In this document: in pieces, positions 37,401-50,500 of the stretch
Numbering within the stretch: the stretch's first letter is position 1
Layout of the letters: each line of letters begins with the position of its first letter
Assembly (NCBI RefSeq): GCF_910592395.1
Contig: NC_088322.1
Span: forward strand, 8,427,431 to 8,491,430
From: Lineus longissimus
Lineage: Eukaryota; Nemertea; Pilidiophora; Heteronemertea; Lineidae
DNA length: 64,000 nucleotides
Direction: 5' to 3'
Made by a program: the position numbers and the translations under genes
Notes under the pieces: model-generated
What the model was told of the DNA's origin: nothing
The model's input: only the letters and a program-made list of their open reading frames with translations
Database searches by the model: none

Positions 37401-40400
37401 CCTTATTTTTTGTTTTCCAGTCGCTCACAGATACGGGCAGACGACTGAGAGTCGAGTGGATTTATTGGATCGAATGGTTGCGCTGAGGAATATCCATGTG
37501 CAGGAGTGACGAACCACAGTTCAGCAAACGATGCCTTGACAGACCAATTCAAGGAGAACTTTCGCTAAGATCAGGAAGGGAACGTGTTTGCTGTGTGGAT
37601 GGATTGGATACTTAAATGTCCGTCATTCTAATAGACTAAAATGACAATCTTCTAATAGACTCTAATGACAATCTTACTCCAAAGGGACTCTCTGGACTTA
37701 GGGAAAGCTACGGACATAGAGCCCGGACATGATATCCTGCAGCCACCACGAGGACAGCCTATCTCATACCTTCGGAAGGATGCCATCACACGGTAATATA
37801 AACAAATCAATTTCAGTTTTTCTAATGTCCTTGATTAGGTATTATAGCCATTGGCCTGATTTAGAGATCATATTAGCTCTCTGTTGAGGAACAATTTTCC
37901 AACGTTGTTTTTGCAACACCAATTACAGTGCGATTTTCATCAAACTCAGGGTGATGATAGTTTGGACCAATCTTAATTAGTAAAACAATAAAATGTTCTA
38001 AAAAGAACTAGACAATAAGGAATGTTCGTAATCTTATCTGTTACACATTCCACACATGTAATCTTGCTCTTCCGTAGGATTGCATCATTCAGAAATATGG
38101 TTTTTACAAGGAAAAATGCTTTGAAAACATGAAAACTGTCGTACTTTCTAGATTCTACACAAGTGGGACTGGGAGGGCAAAGGAACAGCCTCATTGTGTT
38201 CACAGTACATTTAACATCTCTCTCAGCACATCGCCCATTATGTAGTACTGAGGTCCGCCTCTTCTCATAAGAACGCCATTGTGGCAGCGGGACAGCAATA
38301 AGGAGACGTGATCTCCAACTTCAGTTTTTGTATAACAAACAGGCAGAGAGTCTCGATTTGAAGATTTGGTCGATATATTATTACTAAATCACAACGAAGG
38401 CCAAGCTGGAAAAGTGACGTAATGGCCAATGGCCAACTCAGTTTAGCAAATCATTTATTATCCAAGTTGAACATGTATCATGGTGTCGAACAACCATGTG
38501 CATAAAGATTCTGATTATTCAGCACTGGTCTTAGATCAACAAAACTAGAATAATGCGGAAGCCTAAGCCGCTGTAGCATTTTTATCAATCAATCAATCAA
38601 TGTTAGCATTTGTAGGGCGCCCCAATTACCCAGCAAGTGGGTATTCTGGAGCACTTTTTCCCCCAAAGGCAACTGCAAAAGGTGGGCCTTTAGGAGGGAC
38701 TTGAAAGTCTGGAGGGAATCAATGTTACGGAGCTTTTGCGGCAGCTGGTTCCAACGTTTTGGAGCAGCTACTTCAAAGGAACGACCACCAAGAGTCTGGC
38801 ACTTGAACCAAGGAACATCGCAGATCCTGATCTAAGGCTTTGGCGATCGATCCTTCTTAACTGAATCATGGATCTGAGATATCCTGGAGCCTCCCCAGTC
38901 AAGCACTTGAACACCAAGGGCAGAATCTTGTACTGGATCCTGAGCTTGACTGGTAGCCAGTGCAGGTGAACCAGCACAGGGGAAATATGGTCAAACTTTC
39001 CCACCAAACACACGACTCTTGTGGCAGAGTTGAAAACCTGTTGGATTTGGTTAAAAAACTTGGTGGGGATACCATTTAGGAGAGCAGTACAATAGTCAAG
39101 GTGGGCGATGGTAAAAGCCTGTACCAAGGTCTTGGTGGATTTTTCCGATAGAAAGGTTAGGATTTGTCATATCCGATAGAGACCATAGTAGGCCTTGGCA
39201 CATACTTTGTTTACGTGTGTCTCCACGGACATGTTGCAATCAAACCATGCAACGAGATTGCGGCAAAATTGGACTGGTTGGATATCTGTCCCTCCAACCT
39301 CTACTGATGCAGTGCTCACCTTTGCAAGCTGCTGCCGTGTGCCAAAGATGGCAAACGCAGTTTTAGTGTCATTGATCATGAGTTCATTTTCAATATACCA
39401 TGCTCTAACTTCAACTATGCATCGCTCAATGGCTTCCACTGCTTCAGTCTGGCATGCAAGTGGCATTGGTATAAAGGCAAGGTACAACTGATTGTCATTT
39501 TTAAATGTCCATATGGAAAAATGTCCTACATGGTAATGAATTAAGGTATAGTCCTATTGACATGATTGAGACCAACGACGTTTGCTATTAAACTCTCTAG
39601 ATTAAAATGCACGTGATAGAATAATTTGCTCCTGGGACAGATGTTCCTGCTACACCGGAATCCTTCATGGTGTCCTATCTTCCACATTTTCTTAAAATAG
39701 GCACGCCTACCTGGCGGCTGCCTTTTGATTCCCTCTCTTGGGAAAACTGCCTGGGCACTTATTTGTAATGAGCATGAATATCAACTGCTGCTGATAAACA
39801 ACAGCTGAAGTCTCGGTAGTGGGGCCTCAGGTAGTGACGGTCAGGGTCTTTTTAAAACCACACACCATAATCAGTCCAAAAACAAAGGGGCTGGATGCTT
39901 TTTCGAGGGGGACATTTTCAACTCCTATTGTCTGCCCAATTCAACACCAGTTGATAGTGCTACTCACTAGATTATAGATCGTGAATTGAAGACCATTCTA
40001 CATGTGCTCGTGCACCAACCAAATATCAATACGGGGTAGGCCAAAATCATAGAATGTAATTCTGTTGAGGAGTACCCCTTTGCCCATCGTCAGTCCTTGC
40101 AATCTCGATGGGACCTCTTTGACCTCGGTCAAGTTCCCTGAAATGGTTCCATTACATTTTCGCAAGAAATTTTTCTTAACTGGTTGCAAGACTTCATTCA
40201 GAATAGTGACATGTGGTTTATTCAAATGACCATCAATCAAACTCCATGCAGTTGAACTTTTCTTGACTAACAAAATTCTATCATACAATCTTGATGAATT
40301 TCATGGTCACATGGAGTTAGGGCATTATACTTTTTTGGAGTGAAGTGGAACCTTTAAAAATTTTAAATCTTGCATGAATGATAGGTATAATGCATTCAGT

Positions 40401-41549
40401 TCCCAGTACAGATAGATGTAAAAAAGTGTTGTTTTACTACATTTTAATATAAGCAGTATTATGGCGACACCTTTTTTTGCACTAAATATAAAGTATCCTT
40501 AAACTATCATCTGTGCAATTCTGATGGAAATCGCGTTGTAACTAGTATTCCAAAACACCTGGATTAAGAATGAACCGCACTTTATAGTGTAAATGCACCA
40601 TGTGCCAACAAGGCCTTGTTTTGAGTTCAGCGGTTATGGGTAGGCCGGCCGCTTGGTTTGGTGCAACGTCGGTATCGATTGACTATTCTAAAACACCTGA
40701 GTGAGAATACTTCATTTTCATAATGGATAATGTATAGAGCCTCGTTTTCACCACAGAGGTTTTGGTGACACAAACCAAACTGCTTGGGTTGGTGCAAAAT
40801 ATGGAAGCATTTCAAAAGCATTTAAAAGCACATTATTCGATATTTAATTTGATTTAATTAGATTTAATTTTCTTTTCAGCATGATGAGCCATCCCACAGA
40901 AGGGAGAAGGATGTTGCTGATCCAGCACATCCCAACCATGCTCCCATCGCCGTCAAGTAACAGTACGACGGTTAGATTGTATTTTGTCACCGTAGGCTTT
41001 ATCATTTTATCAAAATATCTGATTGAAAGGTGATTTAATAAAAATTCAAATTTTTCTGATGGTGAAAAGGCAAATATTTGCCTTGCTTATGACAAGCATA
41101 GATTATTTTAATCCATGTTTGGTTCAAAATCTCACACTTTTCAAAGAAGGAATGAAATTATGGGGGGTTGGGTTGTTTCTGGCTAACAAGGTAGCCAATG
41201 ATAAGGCACGACAGAACCCAAACAAAATAATTTTCAAGCTTAATTTTGTGCTTAAGATAAGAAGAAACAACAATTTGGGGAGGGATGGGTTGTTTGTGGC
41301 TACGAGAGGAATCAACAGCAGCCTTGGGCATATGAGGACCCTGAAATTCTTTTCAGGCAAAAGTTATTATTCTGCTTAAAAATCACCGAATTCATCAGAT
41401 ATTTAATTACTGGTATATCCATCACTTTAGACATGGGGTCCATGTGTTTTTGTATCGCTGACCCCACGAAACAAGAACACATGTGTCTGATGGAACCGTA
41501 GGCCTTTCATTCTGTTTCTCAATCTCATCAGTACCACAGAATTAACTGA
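34416..41549 (+). CDS. Candidate unrecognised spliced gene, 183 residues
   Basis: Six exons can be joined in one frame with all phases matching: 34416-34508, 35209-35365, 37421-37505, 37685-37792, 40880-40970 and 41532-41549. Donors are gtaagc, gtgagc, gtgacg, gtaata and gttaga; acceptors include strong ttgttttccag and tcttttcag. The product starts MKKESRPPAREPRRHWMDLK and continues through a repeat of HKDKG units (exon 2), SRVDLLDRMVALRNIHVQ, then PPRGQPISYLRKDAITR, MMSHPTEGRRMLLIQHIPTM and a Ser/Thr-rich end. No domain, signal peptide or membrane segment was recognised. Three of the splice sites are weak, so the model may be partly wrong or the transcript non-coding. The first exon could extend upstream, since the frame is open to about 34340. 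The fourth intron contains a LINE. Confidence 0.35.
35222..35332. repeat. 15-bp repeat inside candidate exon
   Basis: About seven units of cacaaggacaaggga keep the reading frame and encode HKDKG repeats in exon 2 of the candidate gene at 34416-41549. Confidence 0.95.
35441..35650 (-). mobile_element. MITE family B copy
   Basis: Reverse orientation of the family: it starts gggggactataggcaggagc and ends near ctgcctagatagtcccttta. It shares the central ctaaatatattcctcgtaca segment. Confidence 0.75.
35880..36265 (-). repeat. Degenerate copy of the 27-kb array family
   Basis: It contains catttgacctctgtgacctt, gttaagaaacgtgccact and a gacgacgacgg stretch ending in ggtgagct, which are reverse-complement counterparts of motifs at 27213-29525. 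Confidence 0.5.
37057..37292. mobile_element. Family C inverted-repeat element
   Basis: The left end gaggggtacgctgttcataa and right end taacgaacggtgtaggattt match 1430-1853, without the internal tandem expansion. It lies in an intron of the candidate gene. Confidence 0.65.
38581..39490 (-). mobile_element. CR1/L2-like LINE, 3' end of ORF2
   Basis: Two minus-strand frames (39487-39167 and 39127-38768) encode the C-terminal reverse-transcriptase region, with IERCIVEVRAWYIENELMIN and NDTKTAFAIFGTR, then HLDYCTALLNGIPTKFF, HISPVLVHLHWLPVKLRIQY and LVFKCLTGEAPGYL. That series is typical of CR1/L2-type non-LTR elements. A frameshift or stop separates the two frames. The 3' end carries a short (ATTG)n tail at 38583-38602. 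The element is 5'-truncated and inactive. Confidence 0.85.
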
Positions 41550-43142
41550 CATGGCCTGGGCTCCGATGCCCTGGACCTTACCTCACACTGGCTGGATCAG
41601 TTGCTCAGTACATGTACCTTCATGCTCGAGACAACAGACCAACAGTGATAAGTTGAATTTGAATTACCTCCCTCTTGAAATACCAAAACATCTTTCCAAT
41701 TGAACTAAAACAGTTTGATAAACTCTCACTGTTTTATTGAAATTTAAAGACTGGTCCTTCCCTAGTGGTCACACAGTGAGCCGTTGTCAAAGCGTGTCAT
41801 TCGACAATGGTGGCATGCATGCATGTTTTGTTACGGCTACCGGGGACCCTAAATTTTTGATGATGATGTTCTCCATGAGTACATCTCCTTGGATAATTTT
41901 GGACTTGGTACTGAATTGATTGAGAAAAGTGTAATTTAAAAACGTCAACTTTCAGACGTTTTAAAATGTTTGTCCTGTATGAATGTATTTGTAAATCCTG
42001 TTTGTAAATATTTGATATTTGATTAAATGTCTAAATGAGATCTAGACTCCATGACTTTGCAAAAAAGTATGGCAAAGCCAAATTTTAATCTTTGCCCTGT
42101 CAGGGTCACCTCTTTTGTCATGCAAATGACATGTCAGAACTGCTCCTTTTGTCATGCTAAGTGGCAGCCAGCTCTGTCCAGTGGCCATGACAAATATGGT
42201 TCCTTTGTTATTCAAATTGGGTCCTGCAAATCAACAGCAGTGACCAAACCTATTGTAAGCTCACATGGCTCACCTGAAGGCATGAACAATAGATTTTAAT
42301 ACAATAGCTATTCATGTATTATAAACATTATGAATGAATGAAACTCAAACCATTGTGTGGAGTAGTTGAGTCTATTGTGTTTGATCTCAATTTAGCATTG
42401 TGTTGCAAGGACACTTATCAGTGTTTCTTTGTGACATCTGGTTAAGAAGTTGACCATGTGTTAAAGGGATAGTGCTACTGTCCTATCTCCTGGTCCTCTT
42501 CTTGTATGGGGCTTTCGGAGTGGTGCAGCAAAAAATAATGTATTACGATCATTGTGTAAACTATAATGTACAATGTATTAAGTCATTTCAATCATAAGCA
42601 CCTGTCACCTGTGTGATGGAGATGGCGACTCCCTCCGATTGCGTAGGTTTTCTCCCGGTATGCGGTTTCCTCCTACACAACATTCTAATTCGTCATGTGT
42701 CTTCCTTAGAATGTAAAACAATAAAGGTTTTTTTGAAAGAGAAACAGTTTTTCTTATTGACTCGACTCTAATCAAAACTTTTCACCAGAGCCATCAAGCT
42801 TACCCAGACAGGAAGATAAACAGGATGACAAAATCAGGCTGCTGTAAGAGTCTAGTCTGTGGTACTCTGCTCTCTGATCAAGGTGCTCAATCCATGACCG
42901 TGCCAAAGTGGGAATAGATGTCCAGTAACAACAGGTCCCCGTCTGATCATTTCTCAAACCAAAATAATTTAAAAGGTGGTGAAATGCACTCCTTATTACA
43001 ACCCTCAATTTCACCAGCCACGGAAGATCAGTTAGGTAAATTGTTACCATAAATCTACTCCCAGCTCGAGTACGGTTAATCGATTGGCCACAGTGATGAC
43101 TGTGATTCGGAACCTGAAAGCTGAATAAGCTGAATCAACAAC
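41550..43142. other. Intergenic, no gene seen
   Basis: ATTAAA near 42022 could serve the candidate gene. Around 42640-42690, ccgattgcgtaggttttctc followed by cggtatgcggtttcctcct resembles a motif common in marine-invertebrate SINE or DNA elements. No supported coding exon. Confidence 0.4.
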
Positions 43143-43335
43143 CAATCATGCAGGATACTAGTGGCACAGTGGTTTTAAGTGCTAGCCTCATAATCAGATA
43201 GTCATGAATGTGATTCTGTTGCGTTTCATGTTATTGAGCAAGACACTCGACCCAAAACTGCCTAGTTCTATCTCTTTGAAACGAAACGTAAAACTGTGAT
43301 CCCTTGTAGGCCTTCCTGGTGTCTTGCCTCTGCAG
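43143..43335 (+). mobile_element. tRNA-like SINE
   Basis: The head tggcacagtggttttaagtg, cctcataatcagatagtcat, and the body ttgagcaagacactcgaccc with a closing ccttgtaggcc follow the layout of tRNA-derived SINEs. The box B is degenerate. A related tctttgggcaagtcactttt occurs near 16157 in an MPND intron. Confidence 0.5.
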
Positions 43336-43504
43336 GGCAAGGGCTAGCAAAGTACGCAACCAAGTGATGGGACTCTGGCCGGCCGGAAACTGGGTCTCTG
43401 GAATGAGCACAATAAATTTTCTTGGCATGTTTGGCCACAACAATCAATAAAAGCGATGAGCTTGCCCTCTCGAGTGGTAGGCTCTCTATAAAAGCAAAGC
43501 CTCC

Positions 43505-43568
43505 GGGGGGGGGGGGTGGGGGGGTGGGGGGGGTGGGTGGGGGGGGGGGGGGTGGGGGGGGGGGGGTT
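43505..43568 (+). repeat. Long interrupted poly(G) tract
   Basis: Over 60 bases of G are broken only by single T residues. The run supplies many G-quadruplex-forming runs on the plus strand. Confidence 0.97.
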
Positions 43569-43849
43569 ATTCAATTCATAACTAGTTTGTTCACATCTCA
43601 AGCAGCTTCCAAGAAGGTTAAAGCAAAATAAGCAGCACCTGGCTGGCTTCACAGTAGGTCTAAACCATGGTTTCCAAAAATGCACAAGAGCTTTGTTGAT
43701 GAATTGCTTCTAAATTATAGGCCTACTTGGATCAGTGGGACTGTTACAATGATTCACATGCTTCCAAGACGCAAAAAGGTATAATGATACAGGGGGGTAA
43801 CCAGCTCTCTAGAGAGTCTGGTGGCTTTTGCTTGTGCGCCATCTGGGGG

Positions 43850-44290
43850 GGATGTGTATGAACTCCAGGACAAAAATTGTGATGTCCTGTCGGGGAGTGT
43901 GATGCAGTTAGACATCATAAGGTGGAGCCCTGGTATATCATCAAGGCCTTTAGAGGCACTGTGTGCAGCATCGAGGCGCATGGTTTGGGTAGGAGAGGAC
44001 TTCAGCGACTGTCTTCCCAATTCGGTGGGAGTAAGACAGGGTTGCCTTCTGTCACCAACCCTGTGCAACATCTTCCCCGAGAACAGCACGGCAGAGTCAC
44101 TCCCTGAACTGCAGTCATCCTTGACGATCTCTGGCTGAACTATCGATCAGTGATCTGAGGTTTGCCGCCGACATCGATCTCCTCCATGGCTCAAAAAGTG
44201 ACCAAATCCACCACTCACAGAAGGTTGACAAAACCAGTGGCAGAAAGGTTTATCACCAGTTTGAATCCTGGCTAACAGATAAGCCCAAGG
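43850..44290 (+). pseudogene. Non-LTR reverse-transcriptase fragment
   Basis: Plus-strand frames, shifted relative to each other, encode VGEDFSDCLPNSVGVRQGCL with LLSPTLCNIF and then LRFAADIDLLHGSKS. These correspond to the fingers/palm blocks of non-LTR reverse transcriptases. The usual active-site FADD is changed to FAAD, and frameshifts break the frame, so it is dead. Confidence 0.75.
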
Positions 44291-44389
44291 CTGGGAACAC
44301 CCATCCTCCCCCCCCCCCCCACCCACCCCCAAAGGCCCCCTTCACAAATCCTACAGGGGGTCATCCCTTTTTTTAAAAATCTAAAACTG

Positions 44390-44545
44390 TAAACTACTAG
44401 TATCACTACTGCAAGGCCACACGTGCTCATTCGTATTTCCCGCGTATTTGAACTCGTGAACTAATGGTGGCGTCACCTGTTTTTACTAGAACAACTACGA
44501 CATACGGTTAATGTGTACATCGAAGATATACCAAATCGCTGCAAG
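44390..44545 (+). promoter_or_regulatory. Likely FAPP2 promoter/5' leader
   Basis: The last 150 bp before the FAPP2 start include an E-box (CACGTG, 44420-44425) and a small CpG-containing stretch (tcccgcgtatttg). No TATA box was identified. The transcription start is unknown. Confidence 0.35.
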
Positions 44546-47500
44546 ATGGAAGGGATTTTGTGGAAGTGGACAAATTATTTTAGTGGTAAGATTGCAATTT
44601 CTTCGAAGATCTGCTTTGAAAATTTTTATGAGCTTTTGTCAAATAAAAGATACAATATCCATATTTCAGTCTATCTTGTTCGTTTCTTTTTACTCGTTGT
44701 CGTTTTTGAGTAAACAAGGATTTTGTCAGACAATCAAAAACTGAAAATGTCAAATCGGCTGAGTTTGTTGTACATTTTGTACACATCGCGTGTACGTGAG
44801 TAGGCCTATACATTTTGACATGTCGTATCATGGCATGCAGGCTTAACGGATCTTGCAGGTCGGGGACAGCTCAGATTCAGGTCACAGTAGAGTAAACACA
44901 AGTTACAATACATTGAAAAAAAAAGTAAGTTGGTATTTGTTGTGGTTAATTGCCATTCTTAGTTTAGTTCAGCAGGCAATCGTAAATGGGGTCGGTGGCG
45001 CCGCCGTGGCCATTGCATGCATGGTGGCCTGAGACAATAGTCAATGGTTGCCCAACTGTGAAATAGGACGTTTCCCTTTCCCTAATTTTATTTTGCTTGA
45101 CACAAATGGAGGTGACTGAAACGATTCTGCCTTGGTCAACATCATTGCCGGGAAACATCATACAGATGTCACAGTGCTGGTCACTGGTCACTGATGTTGG
45201 CTGGCGGTCAACGATTCAGTGTTCTCCACAGGGTTTTCTCAAGGTAGGGTGGTAGTCTTGATTCAACACGAGGTAGGAACTGGGTGGCCTGTAATTTAAG
45301 ATAGGATTACCCAAAAGATACCCTTTACAAAAACTCTAGACTAGAGCAAAGACTGAGGGTGACTGCTTCCAAGGTAGGGTGGTAAGCTGCCAATTTTGGG
45401 TGGGACGCCCTGACAGATGGCCTTGTGGAGAACACTGAAATTATTCCAGGTTACTTGACAAATATTTTATGATTTGACATTTTTTGTTGTGTTTCTGTGT
45501 CTTGTAGGTTGGCAGCCACGATGGTTTGTTTTGGACAATGGCATCATGTCCTACTACAAGTCGCAGGAGGACGTGACCAACGGCTGCAAGGGGTCCCTCA
45601 AGATGACCGTGTGTGATGTCATTGGTAGGTTGTGAATACGTCTTCGGTGAGCGCGGTGTGGCACTTCAGCGTCGGCCTTGTGATCATGAGGTCCCAGGTT
45701 TGATACCCGACCGGTGCCACTTTGTAGCTCTCAACTGGCCTGAATTTTGGCTGAAATGCCCTTGTGTGCGGTAGATGGGGACCTGCCCCTGGTTCTCCAG
45801 AAAGGTTTCTGGATAGGCTGGGTAAGAATGTTTGCGATTGTAAAGCGCTTTGAGACAGTTAATAATAATATGATTGAAAATCTGAAGAACTCACTTGAGA
45901 TGCATAATGTGGGCTCCTCCAGTTGCTAAGACTTCAAGGGAGATCTTCAGAGACGTCCAAATTAAATCCAAAGATACTACATTGTAGCATTAATGCACTA
46001 GGTAGTAGGTTAGATATGTATCAGTCTCGGACGTTGGGTGACGACACAGCCTATTTGGGTCCAAACCGCTTCCTGGTAGAGCGAGTTTCTGGCCAACAGA
46101 GCTTTCACCTAAAAGAAGGTTCCGGTCTATTGAATGAACATACATTTTGAATTTCAGTTCATCCAACGGACCCCTCCAGAATGGACCTTATCATTCCTGG
46201 GGAGCAGCACTTCTATCTGAAGGCGAGCACACCCCAAGAACGTCAACAGTGGCTTGTCACGCTCGGAAGTGCCAAAGCTTGCCTCAACTATGGGAAGGCT
46301 GTGCCCTCTATAGGTCAGTATTTTAGTTATTTTCTTAAATATAGCTTTTTCATCTTACACAGGGACCTATAATTGGTACTCTTCCGCTTTTAAACCTTTG
46401 ATGACAGTATCAGCTTCTTTGTTCTGTCAATCTGTGGATAATGCAACAAATTATAAAGCTGAAGACCTCGGGTCTGCCCCAGTGAGCCATTTCTTCTGGA
46501 GATCCAATCCCCTCCTCATCCTGGACTCTTTGCCCTAGACGTCAGAACGCCGTCTTGGAGGATATTGTGAGGAATCTGTCTTCCCTGACCCGAAGGGCAT
46601 TTAAAAGGACTGCTGCATATGTACTCTAATTGTTGCTGGTAGCTGTGAAATCCATGATGTTCTCCTTTTGATTCGATTTCGTTGTCATCAATCAACTGAT
46701 CTTAGGTCGGTGAAACCAGAGTATTTGTTCTTTCATGAATGATTAATCACTATCTTCTACGTTCTTCCCCGTTAAAGATAACCTACATTGTCATTGTGTT
46801 TGTAGTCTGAAAAATTCCAGGTCAAATGTTTTATAAGGTAGGCTTACACTACACAAATTGAGGTATTTTATTGTAAGTGGCAGGCCCAAGAAAAAATCAT
46901 TCAAGTCAATGCAACAGTAGCTCATGGTCATGTTACTATCATGACTTTGTTTTCAATCAAACATATGCAAACACATGTGATTGTTACTGATACTGGTGAT
47001 AGTTATATCGACTGAATAGCAGTTTATTGTCCAACGGACATCTGTGACCATAAATGAAGATAGAGCAGATTGCAAATGTATGAAATTGAATAAGTGTCCA
47101 CTTTTCGCTCGAACATGTTTTGTAAGAATTGTATGGAACTGATGTACATACCATACCTGCATGATATCAAAAAAGATTAAGGCGGGTAAAAAAATCCGGG
47201 CAAAAAAGTCACTGCGCTGGATAAGTGCAGAGAGCTACTGGATTTATTCGTGGCCATTCGACTTTTTGAAAAAAAATCGTGGCACATACTTGACATGACC
47301 TAGGCTTTATTCCTACGCCAAAAACCAACATGGGCAAAAATGCATGCTGGGGGATGAAAATATTTCAGTAGTCATAACCTCCGATCATTTTCCAAAATCA
47401 TTACAGTTCACTAATTACACTATGTGATGGAAATGCTGGATTTCATCATCCTGAGAAAATCAGGGGTTAATGTTCGCCTCTCTGGGCCTGCAAGTGCAAA

Positions 47501-50500
47501 CAAACAACTCTGTGCAGGGCCTCATAGCGAACATAAACCCGTGATTTTCTCATGATGGGAATTAGTGGAAGCTGCAGTGAACTTAAAGATCAAATAATTA
47601 TATATAATAAGTGGGTTCAAGCGTGTGTAAATTATACACATTTGTTAAAGGGGAACTAGTATAGGCAGGAGCGAAGCTAAGGGGCTAATTTGGCCATCTT
47701 CAGGTGACTTATACACAGTGAGGGCCCTGGGTCATGTCAGATTCCGCACTAAATATATTCCTCGTACAAGCGTGAAGCATTTCGACGTACTGTGAGATGT
47801 GAACGATCCCTATTGGCGACTTTGTGTAACTTTATCTTGCCTGCCTAGCTGCTGCCTATATTGTCCCTTTAACTTTCCTCACAAAAGCCTCCTGTGTGTC
47901 TGACCAACCTTCTTTGCCTGAAAACACTTGGCATACTACAGGCTGTATAGGCCTGTCTGTGTGAATCATAAAAAGTCAATATAATTATAAACAGTTTGCA
48001 ATGTAATGCCAGACCAGACAGACGTCTGCATAAGGACGTTTTCTTTTCCTGGTTTTCCTGGAATGGGGACACGGACAATATTTCATCAGCTACCTATTGT
48101 CAGCTAGGGAAAATCATGTCTGACACTAGTGGTATAGAAAGAGGCCAAGAAGAAAATATGATTTAAAACAAATTACATCGGATACCTCTCTAAGGACAAC
48201 GTCTCTATAAAAGGACACTAGTTTTGGTCCCGAGGTGGTTGTTTCATTCAGTTTGACATCTCTAATCAGGACACCTCTCTATTAACGACAGCACCTATCC
48301 GTCCATAGAATGTCCTAGGAGAGGTTCTACTGTGATATTTTGACAAAGAAATTTAGTTTTAAAATATTTTATAACTTGAAATAGCTGCCTGTACAGAATA
48401 TAAAATTATCTTCATTAGTGTGAGTTTAACTTGCCTGAGGTTGACAAACGACCTTCCTGCTATTTCAAAATCAGCTGCAGGGCTTAGTTGATATCAGTTT
48501 ACATGTACATGTATCTTAATGATAAAGGCACTTTGAACATATATCACAACACTATGATATCAGATTCAGGACTTATCAAAACAGCCCGAGGTTTGCGCCG
48601 AAAGTCACTGATATGGGATACCTGGCGATTGTACCACACTTTGTCATGAGTCATTGTTTGGGATAGAAATGAACATGACGACATTCAAGTTGAGTGAAGT
48701 ATTTGAGCACCTTTACAGATTATCAGAACTGTTATCATAATCATGAAGTGACTAATTGATAACCAGCCCTGTCTGGCCAAAACTAGGCTGCTACCATGGC
48801 CTGTATATAAAAAGCGTTTAAGCTGTGTTCTCCTCAAGACAATTTGTCAGGGCGTCCAACCCTACCTAAATGACCTTTTAGCAGCATACTACCCTACCTT
48901 GGAAGCAGACACCTTACCTTGCTCTCGAATTTTGTAAACAGTTTCTATGGGGCCACCCTCACTTAAATTTCTGGTCACCCTACCTTGTGTTGCACACTGT
49001 CACTGGCAAAACATCTTGAAAATCAGGAGTACCACCCTACCTTTAGAAAACCCTGTGGAAAACCCTGGTGATAATAGTCATTCAATTGGGCCAAGCAACT
49101 TTATCCCTGCATATTTTGAATAAATTGATGGTTTCTCATGATCTATTTTGTGAAGGTGTTGGGATTATACCAGAAGGCGGTGAGTCACCGTGTCTGAATT
49201 GTGTTATCTTTTCGTCCGACTTGCGCCTGTGATGTTGTAGTTGAAAATGTGTATTTTGTCCATTTTTGCAGCAGTTTGTGTCAAGTTGTGTTAAATGTAG
49301 GCTAAAAGGGTTGCTGTGACTATGGTGTGATGTAAACTTGAGCAAATTGATTTAGGTGTATGGTGCTGTTGATAGTTCACAAAGAAACTACGCTACATTT
49401 GAAAAGACCATCAAACCAAGACAACCTTCCATTTTCCGAGCCTCAGAAAGTGTTCGCAGTCTACATTGTAGTTTGTGGCGTATATGCATGATCAGACCAG
49501 GAACCGAATCCAAACAAACTTCATAGCAATGCAGAGCTTAAGGCCTATCCCCACATTAGTATTTCATGTGGCACAGCTTTTGTCTGTTGGTAACGCAACG
49601 TTAATGAAAAAGACCATGTGCATTTCAAACACTGCATGAAATGTTAATAGAGGTAGGCCTTACCCACCGGCACTGCATTGACACCACTGAGCTGAAACAG
49701 AATTCCAAATTTTTACTCTCATTTAGAACCATAGATCAGTTCCACCTCATTCTAATGAGTTTTAATTTCATAACGAAAAGTTGTGGTTGAATGTTTCAAT
49801 TATGTGGCATTAGTACCAGATGTTGCAGTTTTATGCACACTTTACTGTGTAATGTTGATGTGATGGTATACTGCTCCTGTATTTGGACAGCTGTTGACAT
49901 CACATGCACATTTGGCTACAGGCAGACACTCTATGTAAACCATCTAAAATTCATCATTTTATTCATCATAATGAAATACCATAAATCTATTTTTCAAGGG
50001 AAATCTATCGGTAGAAAAATCTTGGTGTAAAAGTTCCGAAATTGGGAAAATTTGGGGAATCGGACCTTAATAAACATTTTTGATGGCAGTCGGGCAGATT
50101 TTGTACAATATCTTCACATTGAAAGTTTTTCTGTGTTTTTTTGCCCTGGACGCCGACAGTGATTTACTCACAAGTGAAGAAAACCAACTGACCTTTGTGG
50201 ACGTTTTCTCTTTGCAGAAGAAATTTCCCCGGAAGAGATTCGAGCAAAGAAGTCGGAGCTTCGATTGTACTGCGACCTGTTGATGCAGCAGGTTCAGACG
50301 GTCAAGTCGTCGGTTTCTAATGATAAAGAGCCAAATGTCGAGGTGAGCAGGGCTTGGGAAACCTTTCTAACCAAGGCCTGGTTGGTCAGTCGGCATTAAC
50401 AAGTCGGCAGTAACTTTGGCATTCCTCATGATACTACTGTAAATGTAAAAAAAGCTGTAATATGTAAGATTATCATCACACTCACAGTGAAACTTTCAGA

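Noticed and set aside
43422-43631. Poly-glycine and poly-proline open frames
   Set aside because: They arise from the interrupted G tract and have no gene structure.
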